This document shows, piece after piece, positions 26,256-38,300 of a DNA stretch of 64,000 bases; within the stretch, counting starts at the first letter, position 1, and the number at the start of each line of letters is the position of its first letter. This DNA is from Massilia eurypsychrophila (GTDB taxonomy: Bacteria > Pseudomonadota > Gammaproteobacteria > Burkholderiales > Burkholderiaceae_D). Made by a program: the position numbers and the translations under genes. The stretch lies in the NCBI RefSeq assembly GCF_002760655.1, contig NZ_PDOC01000007.1:1-64000 (forward strand), read 5' to 3'. The notes beneath the pieces are model-generated. The model was not told where the DNA came from. It ran no database searches and was given only the letters and a program-made list of their open reading frames with translations.

Positions 26256-26575
26256 GTTCCAAACCCATCGTCCCGCGCGAGCTGGCGGACCAGGATGTGG
26301 AAGAGGCCATTGAGTACTACCTGAGCGAGGGCGCGGAACAGGCTGCATTAGGTTTCATCGCGGCGTTGGAGCAGGCGTTCACTCACGTTGGGCGTCATGC
26401 TGCTACTGGCTCAGCCCGCTACGATTATGAGTTGAATATTCCAGGCCTGCGCTCCTGGCCGCTGACGCGTTATCCCTATCTGGTATTTTATATAGAGCGC
26501 GACAATCATATTGACGTCTGGCGCGTATTGCAAAGCCAGCGTGATATCGCTAAATGGCTGTCTGCTAACACCTAG
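26252..26575 (+). CDS. parE: ParE/RelE-superfamily toxin
   Basis: 107 aa with a GTG start inside the antitoxin stop. ParE-like sequence: LADQDVEEAIEYYLSEGAEQAALGFIAALEQAF, then HAATGSARYDYELNIPGLRSWPLTRYPYLVFYIERDNHIDVWRVLQSQRDI, whose arrangement (RYPYLVFY.., I.V.R.LH/Q..RDI) is diagnostic. Known ParE toxins poison DNA gyrase; the target here is inferred from the family. Confidence 0.9.
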   Translation: MSSKPIVPRELADQDVEEAIEYYLSEGAEQAALGFIAALEQAFTHVGRHAATGSARYDYELNIPGLRSWPLTRYPYLVFYIERDNHIDVWRVLQSQRDIAKWLSANT

Positions 26576-26669
26576 GCCGGTCGAAATTTAGCCCGGTCTC
26601 TGCAGGGCCTTTTGCGAAACGATCTGGACGTCGCGACGTGTGACTCCGGCCCGCCCGCAAGACCGCTTC

Positions 26670-27575
26670 TTACTCTTGCACGGCATCCGTCGCGGGCGCG
26701 CAGTGCGGGCACGACACCTCATACACATAGCGCGGATCGAGCTGCTGGCGCGGCGTCACCACCGCGCGGCAGGCGAAGCACTGTACCGTCACCGTCGGCT
26801 CGAGCTGCGGGTTGAGCGCGGTGCGGTAATCAAACACGAAGCAGTCGCCGGTGTAGTGCTCGCCGCCGACGTCCTCGAAATACTTCAGGATCCCGCCTTC
26901 TAACTGGTAGACGCTGTCGTAGCCGATGTTCTGCATGTGGATCGCCGCTTTTTCGCAGCGGATGCCGCCGGTGCAAAAGGTCACGACGGTCTTGTCGGCC
27001 AGCGCATCCTTGTTGGCCGCGATCACTTCCGGGAACTCGGTGAACTTGGCGATGCGGTAGTCGATCGTGTTGTTGAACGTGCCCACGTCGACTTCAAATG
27101 CATTGCGCGTATCGACCATCACCACCGGCTTGCCGTTGTCGTCGTGGCCCTGGTCGAGCCAGCGCTTCAGCGTGGTCGGCGCCACTGCCGGCGCCCGTCC
27201 CAGCTCCGGCTTGATCAGCGGCATGCGCATCGTGATGATCTCTTTCTTGATCTTCACCAGCATGCGCTTGTGCGACTGCTCTTCCGAATAGCTCTCCTTG
27301 ACCTCGATATCGGCAAAGCGCACGTCGCTGCGCAGCCACGCCAGGAAGCGGTCGATCTGCGAGCGCGGGCCCGACAGGAACAGGTTGATGCCTTCCGGCG
27401 TCAGCAGGATGGTGCCTTTCAGGCCGAGTTCCTTGCAAATCTCCTGGTACTGCGGGCGCATCTCCTCGGTATTGTCGAAGGTGACGAACTTGTAGGCGGC
27501 GATGTTGACGTGCGCGGCGGCGGCTGCGATGGTCTGCGCCTCCGCGGAGGCAGCGTGGTCGATGATGGCGTGCAT
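26670..27575 (-). CDS. trhO: tRNA uridine(34) hydroxylase (rhodanese-related, TrhO/YceA)
   Basis: 301 aa. N-terminal UPF0176 domain ([43 protein letters not shown]), then a rhodanese domain (about 130-225) with [17 protein letters not shown] and the active-site loop [11 protein letters not shown] (Cys201). A C-terminal zinc-like region contains [10 protein letters not shown] and VSCPHC. TrhO carries out oxygen-dependent hydroxylation of U34 in tRNAs, the first step to 5-methoxyuridine-type modifications. Length and motifs are complete. Confidence 0.95.
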   Translation of the reverse strand: MHAIIDHAASAEAQTIAAAAAHVNIAAYKFVTFDNTEEMRPQYQEICKELGLKGTILLTPEGINLFLSGPRSQIDRFLAWLRSDVRFADIEVKESYSEEQSHKRMLVKIKKEIITMRMPLIKPELGRAPAVAPTTLKRWLDQGHDDNGKPVVMVDTRNAFEVDVGTFNNTIDYRIAKFTEFPEVIAANKDALADKTVVTFCTGGIRCEKAAIHMQNIGYDSVYQLEGGILKYFEDVGGEHYTGDCFVFDYRTALNPQLEPTVTVQCFACRAVVTPRQQLDPRYVYEVSCPHCAPATDAVQE

Positions 27576-27642
27576 GATTGCTAACTGAAGAATGTAGGAC
27601 AGCCGCTATTATAAGCTGCCTGCCACGCTGCTTGAATCGCCG

Positions 27643-27718
27643 AAAAGCTGGTGTCAGGTCTGACATTCGGACATTACCGAAGCAAATGTCCGAATGTCAG
27701 ACCTGACACCAGCTTTTT
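27643..27718. repeat. REP inverted pair
   Basis: Two REP copies face each other: arms at 27643-27675 and about 27683-27718, separated by a few bases. Each holds the palindrome TGTCAGGTCTGACA followed by TTCGGACATT, flanked by AAAAGCTGG. The same element surrounds the transposase at 57.4-58.8 kb. It lies between the divergent trhO gene and the FkbM remnant and would form a long hairpin in RNA from either strand. Confidence 0.9.
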
Positions 27719-27828
27719 CGACGCTCTACTCCTAAGTACGCACCCGACTTGGCGCAAGCTGGATATGTTCCAAACATGATAACTTTGATGGATTGCCCGT
27801 TCTAGGGCTGCAATCCGGAATGGGAATC

Positions 27829-28326
27829 ATGCGTCTATATCGAATCGGGGCATCACCGCGCCAGGTGGACCGCGCCGCCGACCAGCCGTTCGCCGCGTTG
27901 CTGCGCGACGGCGACCAGCTCCTCGATGTCGGTACCGACAGCACCATCTCGGCGCGCTTCACCGAGCACATCGCTTGTGACGTCATCTGCATCGACGTCG
28001 AAAACTTCCGCCTCGACGCCGTCGACTGCCTGCGAAGCACAATTGCGCGCTGCAAGCCACTGGTTGTGCTCGACGTCAACCACTGGCGCCTGCACGACTG
28101 CCAGCGCACCACGCTGCCCGATTTCCTCGCCGCGCTGCGCACCGTCTTCCCGCTGCTGTACGCGGTCGCCGTCGACAGCGTGCACGACCTGCACGACATC
28201 GACGGCGCCTGCCTGGCGATGTACCGCCACATCGCCAGCGAGCTGCGCTATCCGGCCTTGCTGGGCGCCTTCGACACAACGCGCCTGCCAAAAGTTACCG
28301 CGAGCAGCATTGCCCGGGCGCGGTAA
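27829..28326 (+). CDS. Truncated FkbM-methyltransferase-like protein (possible remnant)
   Basis: About 165 aa; the start is uncertain (ATGs at 27793, 27820 and 27829). The C-terminal two thirds, CIDVENFRLDAVDCLRSTIARCKPLVVLDVNHWRLHDC and PDFLAALRTVFPLLYAV, match the end of FkbM enzymes (IDVEGFE..., LEVNHWCLN..., IPDFLD.LR..FP). The SAM-binding half is reduced to a short LLDVGTDSTISARF stretch, so most of the Rossmann core is missing. Either a decayed enzyme or a short family member; activity is unlikely. Confidence 0.55.
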   Translation: MRLYRIGASPRQVDRAADQPFAALLRDGDQLLDVGTDSTISARFTEHIACDVICIDVENFRLDAVDCLRSTIARCKPLVVLDVNHWRLHDCQRTTLPDFLAALRTVFPLLYAVAVDSVHDLHDIDGACLAMYRHIASELRYPALLGAFDTTRLPKVTASSIARAR

Positions 28327-28361
28327 AATAGCGCTTCTTCGCACAGCTGGGCAATTGCAAA

Positions 28362-31300
28362 ATGAGTATGGATGTCATGGATCTTGGGTCTGAAGCGGTG
28401 GCCGCACCGGCGAAGCCGGCGGCGCCGGCGTTTGTCCACCTTCGCGTGCACTCCGAATACTCGATCGTCGACGGCCTGGTGCGCATCGACGACATTATCA
28501 AAGCCGCCGCCAACGACAAGCAGCCGGCGCTGGCGATGACCGACCTGGCCAACCTGTTCGGCATGGTCAAGTTCTACAAGGCCGCGCGCGGCAAGGGCAT
28601 CAAGCCGGTGATCGGCGTCGACGCCTGGATCACCAACGACGACAACCGCGACCGCCCATCGCGCCTGCTGCTGCTGGCGAAAAACCACACCGGCTACCTG
28701 CAGCTGTGCGAGCTGCTCTCGCGCGCCTGGCTCACCAACCAGCACAAGGGCCGCGCCGAAATCCGCGCCGACTGGCTCGAGGCGCTCGCCACCAGCACGT
28801 CGTCGCTGCATCCCGATCAGACGCAGGCCAATGGCCTCATCGTGCTGTCCGGCGCCCATTTCGGCGACGTCGGCCAGGCCATCGAAAACGGCGACCTGGC
28901 GCTGGCCGAACGCCGCGCCGCGCGCTGGGCCGCGGTCTTCCCCGGCCACTTCTACATGGAAGTGCAGCGCTCCGGCCAGCCGAACCAGGAGCCGCAGCTG
29001 CGCCACACCGTCGCGCTGGCGGCCAGGCTTGGCCTGCCGGTGGTGGCGACGCACCCGGTGCAGTTCCTCTCGCCCGACGAATTCATCGCCCACGAAGCGC
29101 GCACCTGCATCGCCGAAGGCGAGATGCTGGCCAACGCCAAGCGGGTCAAGCGCTTCAATGAAGAGATGCGCTTCAAGACCCAAGCCGAGATGGCCGAGCT
29201 GTTCGTCGACATGCCGGCGGCGCTGGCCAACTCGGTCGAAATCGCCAAGCGCTGCAACGTCGTTCTCACCCTCGGCAAACCGCAGCTGCCGGACTTCCCG
29301 ACGCCGCCCGGCATGACGATCGACCAGTTCCTGGTGTCCGAATCGATGGCCGGCCTCGAACAGCGATTGCTGCAGCTGTACCCCGATCCCGTCAAGCGCG
29401 AAGCCGAGCGACCGCGCTACGAGGCGCGCCTCAAGTTCGAGACCGACACCATCTGCAACATGAAATTTCCCGGCTACTTCCTCATCGTGGCCGAGTTCAT
29501 CAAGTGGGCCAAGGAAAACGGCGTGCCGGTCGGACCGGGCCGCGGCTCGGGAGCGGGCTCGCTGGTGGCGTATTCGCTGCTGATCACCGACCTCGATCCC
29601 CTGCAGTACAACCTGCTGTTCGAGCGCTTCCTCAATCCTGAACGCGTCTCGATGCCCGACTTCGACATCGACTTCTGCCAGGAAGGGCGCGACCGCGTCA
29701 TCCAGCACGTCAAGGATTTGTACGGCAAGGAGGCGGTCTCGCAGATCGCCACTTTCGGTACCATGGCCGCCAAGGGCGCCATCCGCGACGTCGGCCGCGT
29801 GCTCGATTTCGGCTACAACTTCTGCGACGGTATCTCCAAGCTGATCCCGTTCAAGCCGGGCAAACCGGTGACCATCGCTGACGCCATCGCCGAAGAACCG
29901 CAATTGGCCGAGCGGCTGGAAAACGAGGACGAAGTCAAGCAGCTGCTTGACCTGGCGCAGCAGGTCGAAGGCATCGCCCGTAACATCGGCATGCACGCCG
30001 GCGGTGTGCTCATCGCGCCGGGCAAGCTGACCGACTTCTGCCCGCTGTACACGCAGGGCGGCGACTCCGGCGTGGTGTCGCAATACGACAAGGACGACGT
30101 CGAAGCCGTCGGTCTCGTCAAGTTCGACTTCTTGGGCCTGACCACGCTGACTATTCTCGATCGCGCGGTACGCTACATCAAGCAGCTCGATCCGGCCAAC
30201 GCCGACTTCGACCTGGCCAAGCTGCCGCTCAACGACCGGCCGTCGTACGAGCTCCTGACCAAGGCGAAGACGGTCGCCATCTTCCAGCTCGAGTCGCGCG
30301 GCATGCAGGGCATGCTGAAAGACGCGCGGCCCGACCGCTTCGAGGACATCATCGCGCTCGTCGCGCTGTACCGTCCGGGCCCGATGGACCTGATCCCCGA
30401 CTTCTGCAAGCGCAAGCACGGCGAGAAGTTCGACTATCCCGATCCGCGCACCGAGGCGATTCTCTCCGAGACCTACGGCATCATGGTCTACCAGGAGCAG
30501 GTCATGCAGATGGCGCAGATCGTCGGCGGCTATTCGCTCGGCGGCGCCGACATGCTGCGCCGCGCGATGGGTAAAAAGAAGGCCGAAGAGATGGCCGAGC
30601 ACCGCGAGGTCTTCCGCGCCGGCGCCGCCAAGGATGGCCTGACCGCGCAGAAGGCCGACGAGATCTTCGACCTGATGGAAAAGTTCGCCGGCTACGGCTT
30701 TAACAAGTCGCACGCCGCCGCCTACGCGCTGCTGTCGTACCACACCGCGTATTTGAAAGCGCACCACACGGCAGCGTTCATGGCCGCCAACCTGTCGCTG
30801 GCGATGGACGACACCGACAAGATCAAGATCCTGGTCGAAGACGCGATCGACGTCTGCCACCTGACGTTGCTGCCGCCCGATATCAACCACTCCGACTACC
30901 GCTTCACGCCGGAAGGCGCGGCGCCATCCGTCACCGGCAAGCGCGTCACCAACATCCGCTATGGCCTGGGCGCGGTCAAGGGCTCCGGCCAGTCGGCGAT
31001 CGAGGCGATCATCGCCGCGCGCACCAGCGGCGGCGCCTTCACCGACCTGTTCGACTTCTGCAAGCGGGTCGACCGCAAGCAGATTAACCGCCGCACCATC
31101 GAGTCCTTGATCCGCGCCGGCGCCATGGACTGCTTCAAGGTCGACCGCGCCATCCTGCTCGCCTCGGTCGCCTTTGCGGTCGAATGCGCCGACCAGGAGC
31201 AAAAGGCGGCCAACCAGGTCAGCCTGTTCGGCGGCGACGACAGCGACCTGGTGGCGCCGCCGGAGTACGTCAAGACGGCGCCGTGGAGCGAGAAGCAGAA

Positions 31301-31913
31301 GCTGTCCGAGGAAAAAATCGCGCTCGGCTTCTACCTGTCGGGCCACATGTTCGACACGTACTCGGACGAGGTGCGCCGCTTTGCCCGCACCAAGCTCAAA
31401 GACCTCGATCCGTCGCGCGAGCCGCGCATGCTGTGCGGCGTGATCACCGGCGTGCGCAGCCAGATGACGCAGCGCGGCCGCATCCTGATCGTCTCGCTCG
31501 ACGACAAGACCGCGGTGGTCGAAGTGACCGTCTACAGCGAAGTGTTCGACGCCAACAAGAACATCTTCAAGGAAGACGAATTCCTTCTGGTGGTGGGCAA
31601 GGTGTCGGAAGATCGCTTCAACGGTGGCCTGCGCATCACGGCCGAAAAGGTCTACGACATCGCCTTGTCGCGCATCCAGTACGGCCACCGGCTGGCGATG
31701 ACGATGGCCTGCAACGTCAATCCGGCCAAGGTGGCCGAGGTGCTGCAGCCGTACCGCAACGCCGATGGCCTGCCGGTGGCGCTGCGCATCAAGCCGCAGG
31801 GCGTCGAATGCACGCTGCAGCTGGGCGACGAGTGGCGCGTGGCGCCGTCGGACGCGCTGCAGCTGGCGCTCGAGCAGGTGCTCGGCGCCAAAGAGGTCGC
31901 GGTCGAGTACTAG
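28362..31913 (+). CDS. dnaE: DNA polymerase III alpha subunit
   Basis: 1183 aa, the usual DnaE1 length. Order: PHP domain (HLRVHSEYSIVDGL at about 26-40), polymerase palm with RGSGAGSLVAYSL and the catalytic PDFDIDFCQEGRD near residue 430, thumb/fingers (NIGMHAGGVLIAPG, FNKSHAAAYALLSYHTAYLKAHH), a helix-hairpin-helix region, then an OB fold and C-terminal tail binding the clamp loader. It is the replicative polymerase catalytic subunit. Possible -10 TAAAAT at 28323-28328. Confidence 0.98.
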   Translation: MSMDVMDLGSEAVAAPAKPAAPAFVHLRVHSEYSIVDGLVRIDDIIKAAANDKQPALAMTDLANLFGMVKFYKAARGKGIKPVIGVDAWITNDDNRDRPSRLLLLAKNHTGYLQLCELLSRAWLTNQHKGRAEIRADWLEALATSTSSLHPDQTQANGLIVLSGAHFGDVGQAIENGDLALAERRAARWAAVFPGHFYMEVQRSGQPNQEPQLRHTVALAARLGLPVVATHPVQFLSPDEFIAHEARTCIAEGEMLANAKRVKRFNEEMRFKTQAEMAELFVDMPAALANSVEIAKRCNVVLTLGKPQLPDFPTPPGMTIDQFLVSESMAGLEQRLLQLYPDPVKREAERPRYEARLKFETDTICNMKFPGYFLIVAEFIKWAKENGVPVGPGRGSGAGSLVAYSLLITDLDPLQYNLLFERFLNPERVSMPDFDIDFCQEGRDRVIQHVKDLYGKEAVSQIATFGTMAAKGAIRDVGRVLDFGYNFCDGISKLIPFKPGKPVTIADAIAEEPQLAERLENEDEVKQLLDLAQQVEGIARNIGMHAGGVLIAPGKLTDFCPLYTQGGDSGVVSQYDKDDVEAVGLVKFDFLGLTTLTILDRAVRYIKQLDPANADFDLAKLPLNDRPSYELLTKAKTVAIFQLESRGMQGMLKDARPDRFEDIIALVALYRPGPMDLIPDFCKRKHGEKFDYPDPRTEAILSETYGIMVYQEQVMQMAQIVGGYSLGGADMLRRAMGKKKAEEMAEHREVFRAGAAKDGLTAQKADEIFDLMEKFAGYGFNKSHAAAYALLSYHTAYLKAHHTAAFMAANLSLAMDDTDKIKILVEDAIDVCHLTLLPPDINHSDYRFTPEGAAPSVTGKRVTNIRYGLGAVKGSGQSAIEAIIAARTSGGAFTDLFDFCKRVDRKQINRRTIESLIRAGAMDCFKVDRAILLASVAFAVECADQEQKAANQVSLFGGDDSDLVAPPEYVKTAPWSEKQKLSEEKIALGFYLSGHMFDTYSDEVRRFARTKLKDLDPSREPRMLCGVITGVRSQMTQRGRILIVSLDDKTAVVEVTVYSEVFDANKNIFKEDEFLLVVGKVSEDRFNGGLRITAEKVYDIALSRIQYGHRLAMTMACNVNPAKVAEVLQPYRNADGLPVALRIKPQGVECTLQLGDEWRVAPSDALQLALEQVLGAKEVAVEY

Positions 31914-31941
31914 CCACGCCGTTTCAACGCGCAACTTAGAC

Positions 31942-31968
31942 GTCGTTGCTGTCATTGGCAGCAACGAC
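31942..31968 (+). terminator. Hairpin after dnaE
   Basis: Perfect stem GTCGTTGCTG (31942-31951) with CAGCAACGAC (31959-31968), loop TCATTGG, followed by TTTGTCGTTT. The T tract is weak, but it lies 29 bp after the dnaE stop. Confidence 0.65.
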
Positions 31969-32369
31969 TTTGTCGTTTATCCGCCCATGCGACGCTGACG
32001 GCGGCGGTATTTGCAACCCATAATCCCGCGCGAGCGGCTTCGCGAATGCCCCGGCTCGTCGGCAAAGTTTTTCAACGGTCTCCCGAGTTGAGATCAGCCC
32101 GCGCTTCATCCTTCAACTTTAGTTTTCCCCTCTGATCTCTACTGATCTTCGCTCAGCCGCGCGCGCACAACTGCACCCAAGAAAACACGCGTTCCCAATT
32201 AAATACATGAATATTCAATTAATATATTGCCTTGCAGATATATTTAGCATAACATTAGAGCCTGATTTTTATTGATTGCAGGAAACAAAAACACTTAAAT
32301 TGCGCTATCGTTCCACCGCGTGCTGTCGACCCCCGACTGTCCGTCCCACTGACCCTGAAAAACGCCCCC
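31969..32369. other. Intergenic region with AT-rich island upstream of the giant exoprotein
   Basis: No gene supported. Bases about 32165-32300 are strongly AT-rich compared with the surroundings and probably hold the promoter of the 2259-aa gene. No TGTGA-N6-TCACA operator is visible. The last bases before the ATG (CTGAAAAACGC) resemble the leader of the paralogue at 39359 (CTGAAAAGCAC). Confidence 0.5.
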
Positions 32370-35300
32370 ATGACCACCGCCACCTCCAGCAGCACCTCCG
32401 CCAGTTTCGTCGCCCAGTTGTACGCGCAGTTCTTGCGCCGCCCGGCCGACGCCGCAGGCCTGAACTACTGGAGCAGCCAGATCGACAGCGGTAAGGTCAA
32501 CGCTGCCGAAGTGAGCGCGCAGTTCATGGCCGGCGACGAATTCCAGCACACCATCGACCCGGTCGTGCGCCTCTATTTTGCAGCGTTCGGCCGCAGTCCG
32601 GATCCGACCGGCCTGGCCTACTGGGTCGACGCCATCCACGCCGGCGCGACCGTGGCGCAGATCGGCGCCGTATTTGCCGGTGCGCCCGAGTTCCGTTCGC
32701 TGCACGGCGCGGTCGACGACAGCGCCTTCCTCGACTTGCTGTACCAGCAGGCTTTCAACCGCATGCCTGACCCTGCGGGCAAGGCCTATTTCCTCGACCT
32801 GATGGTGCACGGCGTGAGCCGCGGCGACGTCGTCGTCAACTTCTCCCAGGCCGCCGAAATGACCGCCAGCCTGGGCGCGACCATCAAGGTCGTCGAGCAG
32901 TACCTCGCCGTGCAGCAGGCGCTGCCCGACGCCGGCGAACTCGCCGCGGCCCTGGCTAGCGCCGGTTCGGCCGCGCTGTTCATCAAGCTGTACGCCGATG
33001 ACGGCTACAGCGGCGTCGCGGTGCCGTTCCTCAGCCGCGCTGGCGTCGTCGCCGACGGCTACGTCAAGGGCGCCACCGTGACCATGACCTATATCGATCC
33101 CGTCGATGGCGTCACCCGCACCGTCAGCCGTGTCACCGATGATCATGGCAAGTTCGATTTCGGCAGCCAGGCCGGTTTCGGCGACCTGGTGCAAACCGGC
33201 GGCATCGACATCTCGACCGGCGCGCTTGTGAACGGCAGCTTCCGCGCCATCGCCGGTTCCAGCGTCATCAACCCTTTGACCACGCTGGTGCACGCCCTGA
33301 CTGCCGACGGCAAACACAGCGCCGCCGACGCCGCCGCGCTGGTCAAGGCCAAGCTGGGCATCGACGCGTCGGTCGACTTGGGCAGCTATGACCCGATCGC
33401 CGTACTGGGCCGGCCCGACAGCGCCGCCGCCGCGCAGGCGACCGCGCTGAAGGTGCAGGCGTTGCTGGCGCAGGTCAATACCGCCATGGGCCAGATCGGC
33501 GCCGTGCTGAGCGGCGGCGGCGTTGCCGGCGTTGACGCCGGCGCCAATGCCGCCATCGAAGCGCTCGCCGCCATGCTCGATGGCGCCGCCGGCGCCGGCG
33601 CCGTCGACCTGGCCTCGGCTGGCACCGCCGCCCAGTTGCTCAAGGACGCCGGCGCCATCGCCGGCGCCAGCGTCGCCCAGGCGGCCGTCATCGCCGCCAT
33701 CGCCGCCGATGCGGGCGCGGCGATCGCCAACCTGAACCATGCCATCGCCGACGCCGCCGGCGCCACCGGCGGCACCGCCCAGTCGCACCTGGTTGCCATC
33801 GCCAGCGTCCAGGTGGCCGCCGAGGTGATCGAGTCGGGCATGGCCAGCGGCGCCGCCGCCGGCAACCTGGCCCCGAGCGCCGCCGCGACCGCTGGCGTCG
33901 CCCTGGAGCAGGCCATCAAGGCCGGCGCCGCCCTGGTGGGCGACGTCAACGGCGACGGCAAGGCCGATCCGGTACTGCCGCCGGCGCCAGCGCCGCAGCC
34001 GCAGCCGCAGCCGCAGCCGAATCCGACCCCTGGCGCCGTCGGCGTGCAACTGGCGCCGGCCGACGACACCGGCGTCAGTGGCGACCTGATCACCAAGAAC
34101 GCCTCCGTGACCTTGAACCTGAGCGCCATCGACACCGGCGCCACGGTCTGGCTCGACAAAAACAGCAACGGCCGGTACGACGCGAACATCGACACCATCG
34201 CCACCGTTACCGGCAACAGCGCGACCGTTTCGGCCAGTCTGGCGGCCAGCGCCAATGCCTTGAGCGTCTACCAACAAAACGTTCATGGCAATGTATCGAC
34301 CGTCAGCACCGTCACCGTGACGCGCGACAGTGCGGCCCCGTCGGCCGACCTTTATACCGCGGTCACCCAGGTCCAGGCCTCCACCAGCGACGCCAACTAC
34401 AGCACCGGCGACAAGATCACCGTCCACTTCAGCGAAGCGGTCAACGTCGTCAACTTCCTGGCCGGCAGCGTGGCCGTCAGCGGCGGCCATTTGCTCGGCG
34501 AGGACGCCGTTTTTGCCGCCGTCGACGCCGTGGGCGGTTACGCCAGCTTGTACACGGTCACGCTGGGCGCCAATTCGAACATGGTGGCCGGCGATACATT
34601 GGTATTTAGGACCGCTCGCATCACCGACAAGGCCGGCAACGCCGCCATCGGTGATGACAGCGTGACCTTCACGCTGCCGGCCGTGCCAGATGCAATCGCG
34701 CCGGACGCGCCGATGGTCAGCCTGACGACCGATAGCGGCGCCTCCAGCAGCGACAAGCTCAGCACCAGCGCTGCGTTGGCGGTTTCCAACCCGGAAACCG
34801 ACGCCACTGTCGAGTACACACTCAATGGCGGCAGCACCTGGATCAGCCAGTCGGCCTACACCACCGCCACCACGGCCGATGGCAGTTACACGGTGCAAGT
34901 GCGCCAGACCGACGTGGGCGGCAACCATTCCCTGTCCTCCACTGCGCTGGCCATCATCAAGGACACCGCCGGCCCGGTCGCCGCCGACACCGCCCCGGTC
35001 ACCCAGGTCCAGGTCTCTACCACCGACGGCAACTACAGCGCCGGCGACACGATCACCATCCACTTCAGCGAACCGGTCAGCGTCTTCGATATCGTCAACA
35101 ACGGCGGCACCTACGCCAATGGGCATATCGTAAACGGTACCGGTTACAGCGGCTGGGCTGCGAACGGCGCAGTCGGCGGTTACGCTACCTCGTTCACCCT
35201 GACCCTGGGGGCCAGCAGCACCGTGGTGGCCGGCGACACCATCTCCTTTGCCAGTGGCACGGCCATCGACAAGGCCGGCAACAGCTCGGCCAGCATCATT

Positions 35301-38300
35301 GCCTTCACCCTGCCGGCAGTGACCGATTCGAATTCGCCGGACGCGCCGACAATCAGCGTGACCGACAGCGGCCTTTTGGGCGACAGCATCGTCAAGGACT
35401 CGACGATAGTTCTCAGCAACAAGGAAACCGGCGCCACCGTCGAATACTCGCTTAACAACGGCGCGCCCTGGCTGGACGCCGCCGCTTATAGCACCGCCAC
35501 CGCCGCCGATGGCACCTACACGGTGGTCGTGCGCCAGACCGACGCCGCCTCGAATGCGTCGAACAAGTCAAGCCCGCTGACCTTCACCAAGGACGCCACC
35601 GCTGCGGCCGCGCACGCCACCGCGCCAATCGCCTCGGCCACCGGCGCATACACGGCTGGCCACACCATCACGCTCAAGTTCGATTCCGCCATCAGCGTAG
35701 CCGATTTCCAACTGAGCGCGATGGCTCTTGCGGCCAACCACACTTTCGGCTCGGGGGCTGGCATCGTTGCCGATGACGCCGTGAGCGGTTATGCCACCAC
35801 GTTTACCATTACGCTGGGCACGGCGCCGACGGTGGTGGCGGGCGACGAGCTGACCTATTTCTTCGACAAGGTCATCGATATTGCCGGCAACAAGGCCCCG
35901 GACTATATCACCGTGATCTTGCCGGACATCAGCGCGCCGGTGTTCGACGCGGCCGGTTCGACCCCGGCCGACGACAGCGGCACCAGCGCGCTGAACAGCG
36001 CCATCACCCTGCATTTCGGCGAAGCGCTCAGCGCCGACAAGTCGACCCTGACCGAGGTGCTGTTGAAAGACAGCCTGGGCGTTACGGTGATGTCCACCGC
36101 CAGCATATCCGGCAACAACGTGGTGATCACGCCGGCCGCCAACCTGGTGCTCGGCAATGTCTATCACGTGGTGTGGAGCGGCTCGGCGATCAAGGATGCG
36201 GCCGGCAACGCGGCGGCCGCCGTCAGCGACGCCACCACCTTCAACTTCACCGGCGCGGGAGGCTTCACCGGCACCGTGGTGCAAGTGAATGCCTTGACGT
36301 CGATCCAGATGGACCAGGCTACCAAGGTCACGGTCAGCGACACGGCCACCAACCTGAGCGGCGCCAACTTCAACGCCGGCAACCTGGCCCATTACGTCAC
36401 GCATGCCGAACGGGTGATCACCCTGAGCGAGGCCGATTTCAACACCAGTAACACGATCAAGCTTACCGTCCAGGGCAATTCCTTCGCTGTAGACATGGGC
36501 GCGCTTGGTGGCAATTCCGATCCGCTCTTCGCTGACATGGCCGATGTATTGGTCGATATTCAACTCCAGCTGATCGCCACGCTGAGCGGCGACTACACGA
36601 ACTCGACCGTCACCATCGTCGGCAACACCCTGCACCTGGCCGCCAGCCTGGGCCTGGCCACCGATGCGACCATGGCGCTTGTGGTTGAGAACACCGTCAA
36701 CAACAATAACGTGGCGCTGATCAGCTCGGCCCTGGCGGCGGCGGTCATCAAGCCGATCAACCTGGTGAACCAGAGCGAGGCGCCGGCCATCCTGGCGTTC
36801 AATGAGATCGATGGCCGCGCGCTCAGCTTCGACGGCTATTTCGTGCGCGGCGACAGTGTCGCCACGCTGACCGCCAACCTCCTCGACACCACTGGCTTGA
36901 CCGGCGACGTGCCGACGCAGAACCTGGTGATCGACACGGCTGCCCATATCATGTCCTCTGGTTCGCTGATCGGCGATTTCATTTCCTTGGCGAATAACAA
37001 CCTGGCCGGCGTGCACATCACCGACATCGCGCTGAACGTGGCCAACGCCGCAATGGTGCACACCGCCGTGGTCCATGGCCGCACCGATCCGGTCCTGTAC
37101 AACGACTACAAGGTCAACGACACCTACGCCAACCTGCTCGCCAACGCCAGCAATGCCGCCGTGCTGTCCGCCACCGACGTCGACCTCGACACCACCACCA
37201 TCACCGGCGCCAAGACCGTGGCCGAGATGACCGCCCTGTACGCGCTCATCGATGAAGTGCCCGGCACCCACGACCAGACCCTGACCTACACGCTCAGCGA
37301 TTCGGCCGCCAACCTGTTCGACAGCAACGGCGCGCTGCTGACCGGCGTGGCGTCGCTGTTGCAAGGTGCCGGCGACGTCACCGTCACCGGTACGATCAGC
37401 CTGGCGCAGGGCGCCGTCTTGCGCAGCACCGCCAACGTCGCGCTCGATACGCTGGTATTTTCCAACCTGCATTTCAAGCTGCTCGACACGTACAGCAACT
37501 ACATCAACGGCTCGGGAGTCGGCCCGTTGGTGGACCAGGCGACCATCGTCGAGGTGAGCAATGCAGTGACGGTGGCCCAGGGAACTAACGTTGTGGGCTT
37601 GTCCAGCGGCGCCGAAGTGTTCAGTATCAGCGACAGCGCCAGCGCTATCCTGGCCGGCGGCGCCACCGTCACTGCCGCCGTCGACGTGACCCCGACTGGC
37701 GCGCTGACTGTGGCCCAGGCCAACAGCCTGCAGGTACTGCATGCCAGCAACGGCATCATCAAGACCAATCATTACGACGTCAATGACCGCGGTTCGATCG
37801 TGGCCAGCCTGCTAGCCGACACCGGCAATGGGCTGAAATACGCCGACGACATCACCGTCACGTATATTAGCAGTGGCGACATGCTGTCGGCGGCCACGGC
37901 GCAAACCGTGGTCAATCTCACCAATTCCGGCAAGACCACCATTGGCATGATTCGCGACACGGCGGCCGCGCTCAACACATTCGTCCAGGCAGCGCCGAAC
38001 GCAGTCGACCTGAGTTACCAGTTCATGGTGCGCGACAGCGCCGCCAATATTGTGGCGGCGATCGGCACCAATCTGGACTTCATCACCGGCAAACCGGTCG
38101 CGCAAACCGGCGACAATCCGGACGCCTATGACCATGGCGCCATCTACGTCAAGGCCACCGGCTTCGCCACTGTGGCGCAGGCCAGCACGATGTGGGCGGC
38201 GTTGTCGGCGCCGCTGGGCGCCGACAACACCTACTACGCGGTGCAGGACACCATCGCCAATCTGAATGACGTCACCATGCGTCTGGATGCGATGCATCCG

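Noticed and set aside
28248-31964. Very long open frame (about 1240 codons) on the minus strand
   Set aside because: It is the antisense shadow of dnaE, caused by high third-position GC; the translation is low complexity and matches no family.
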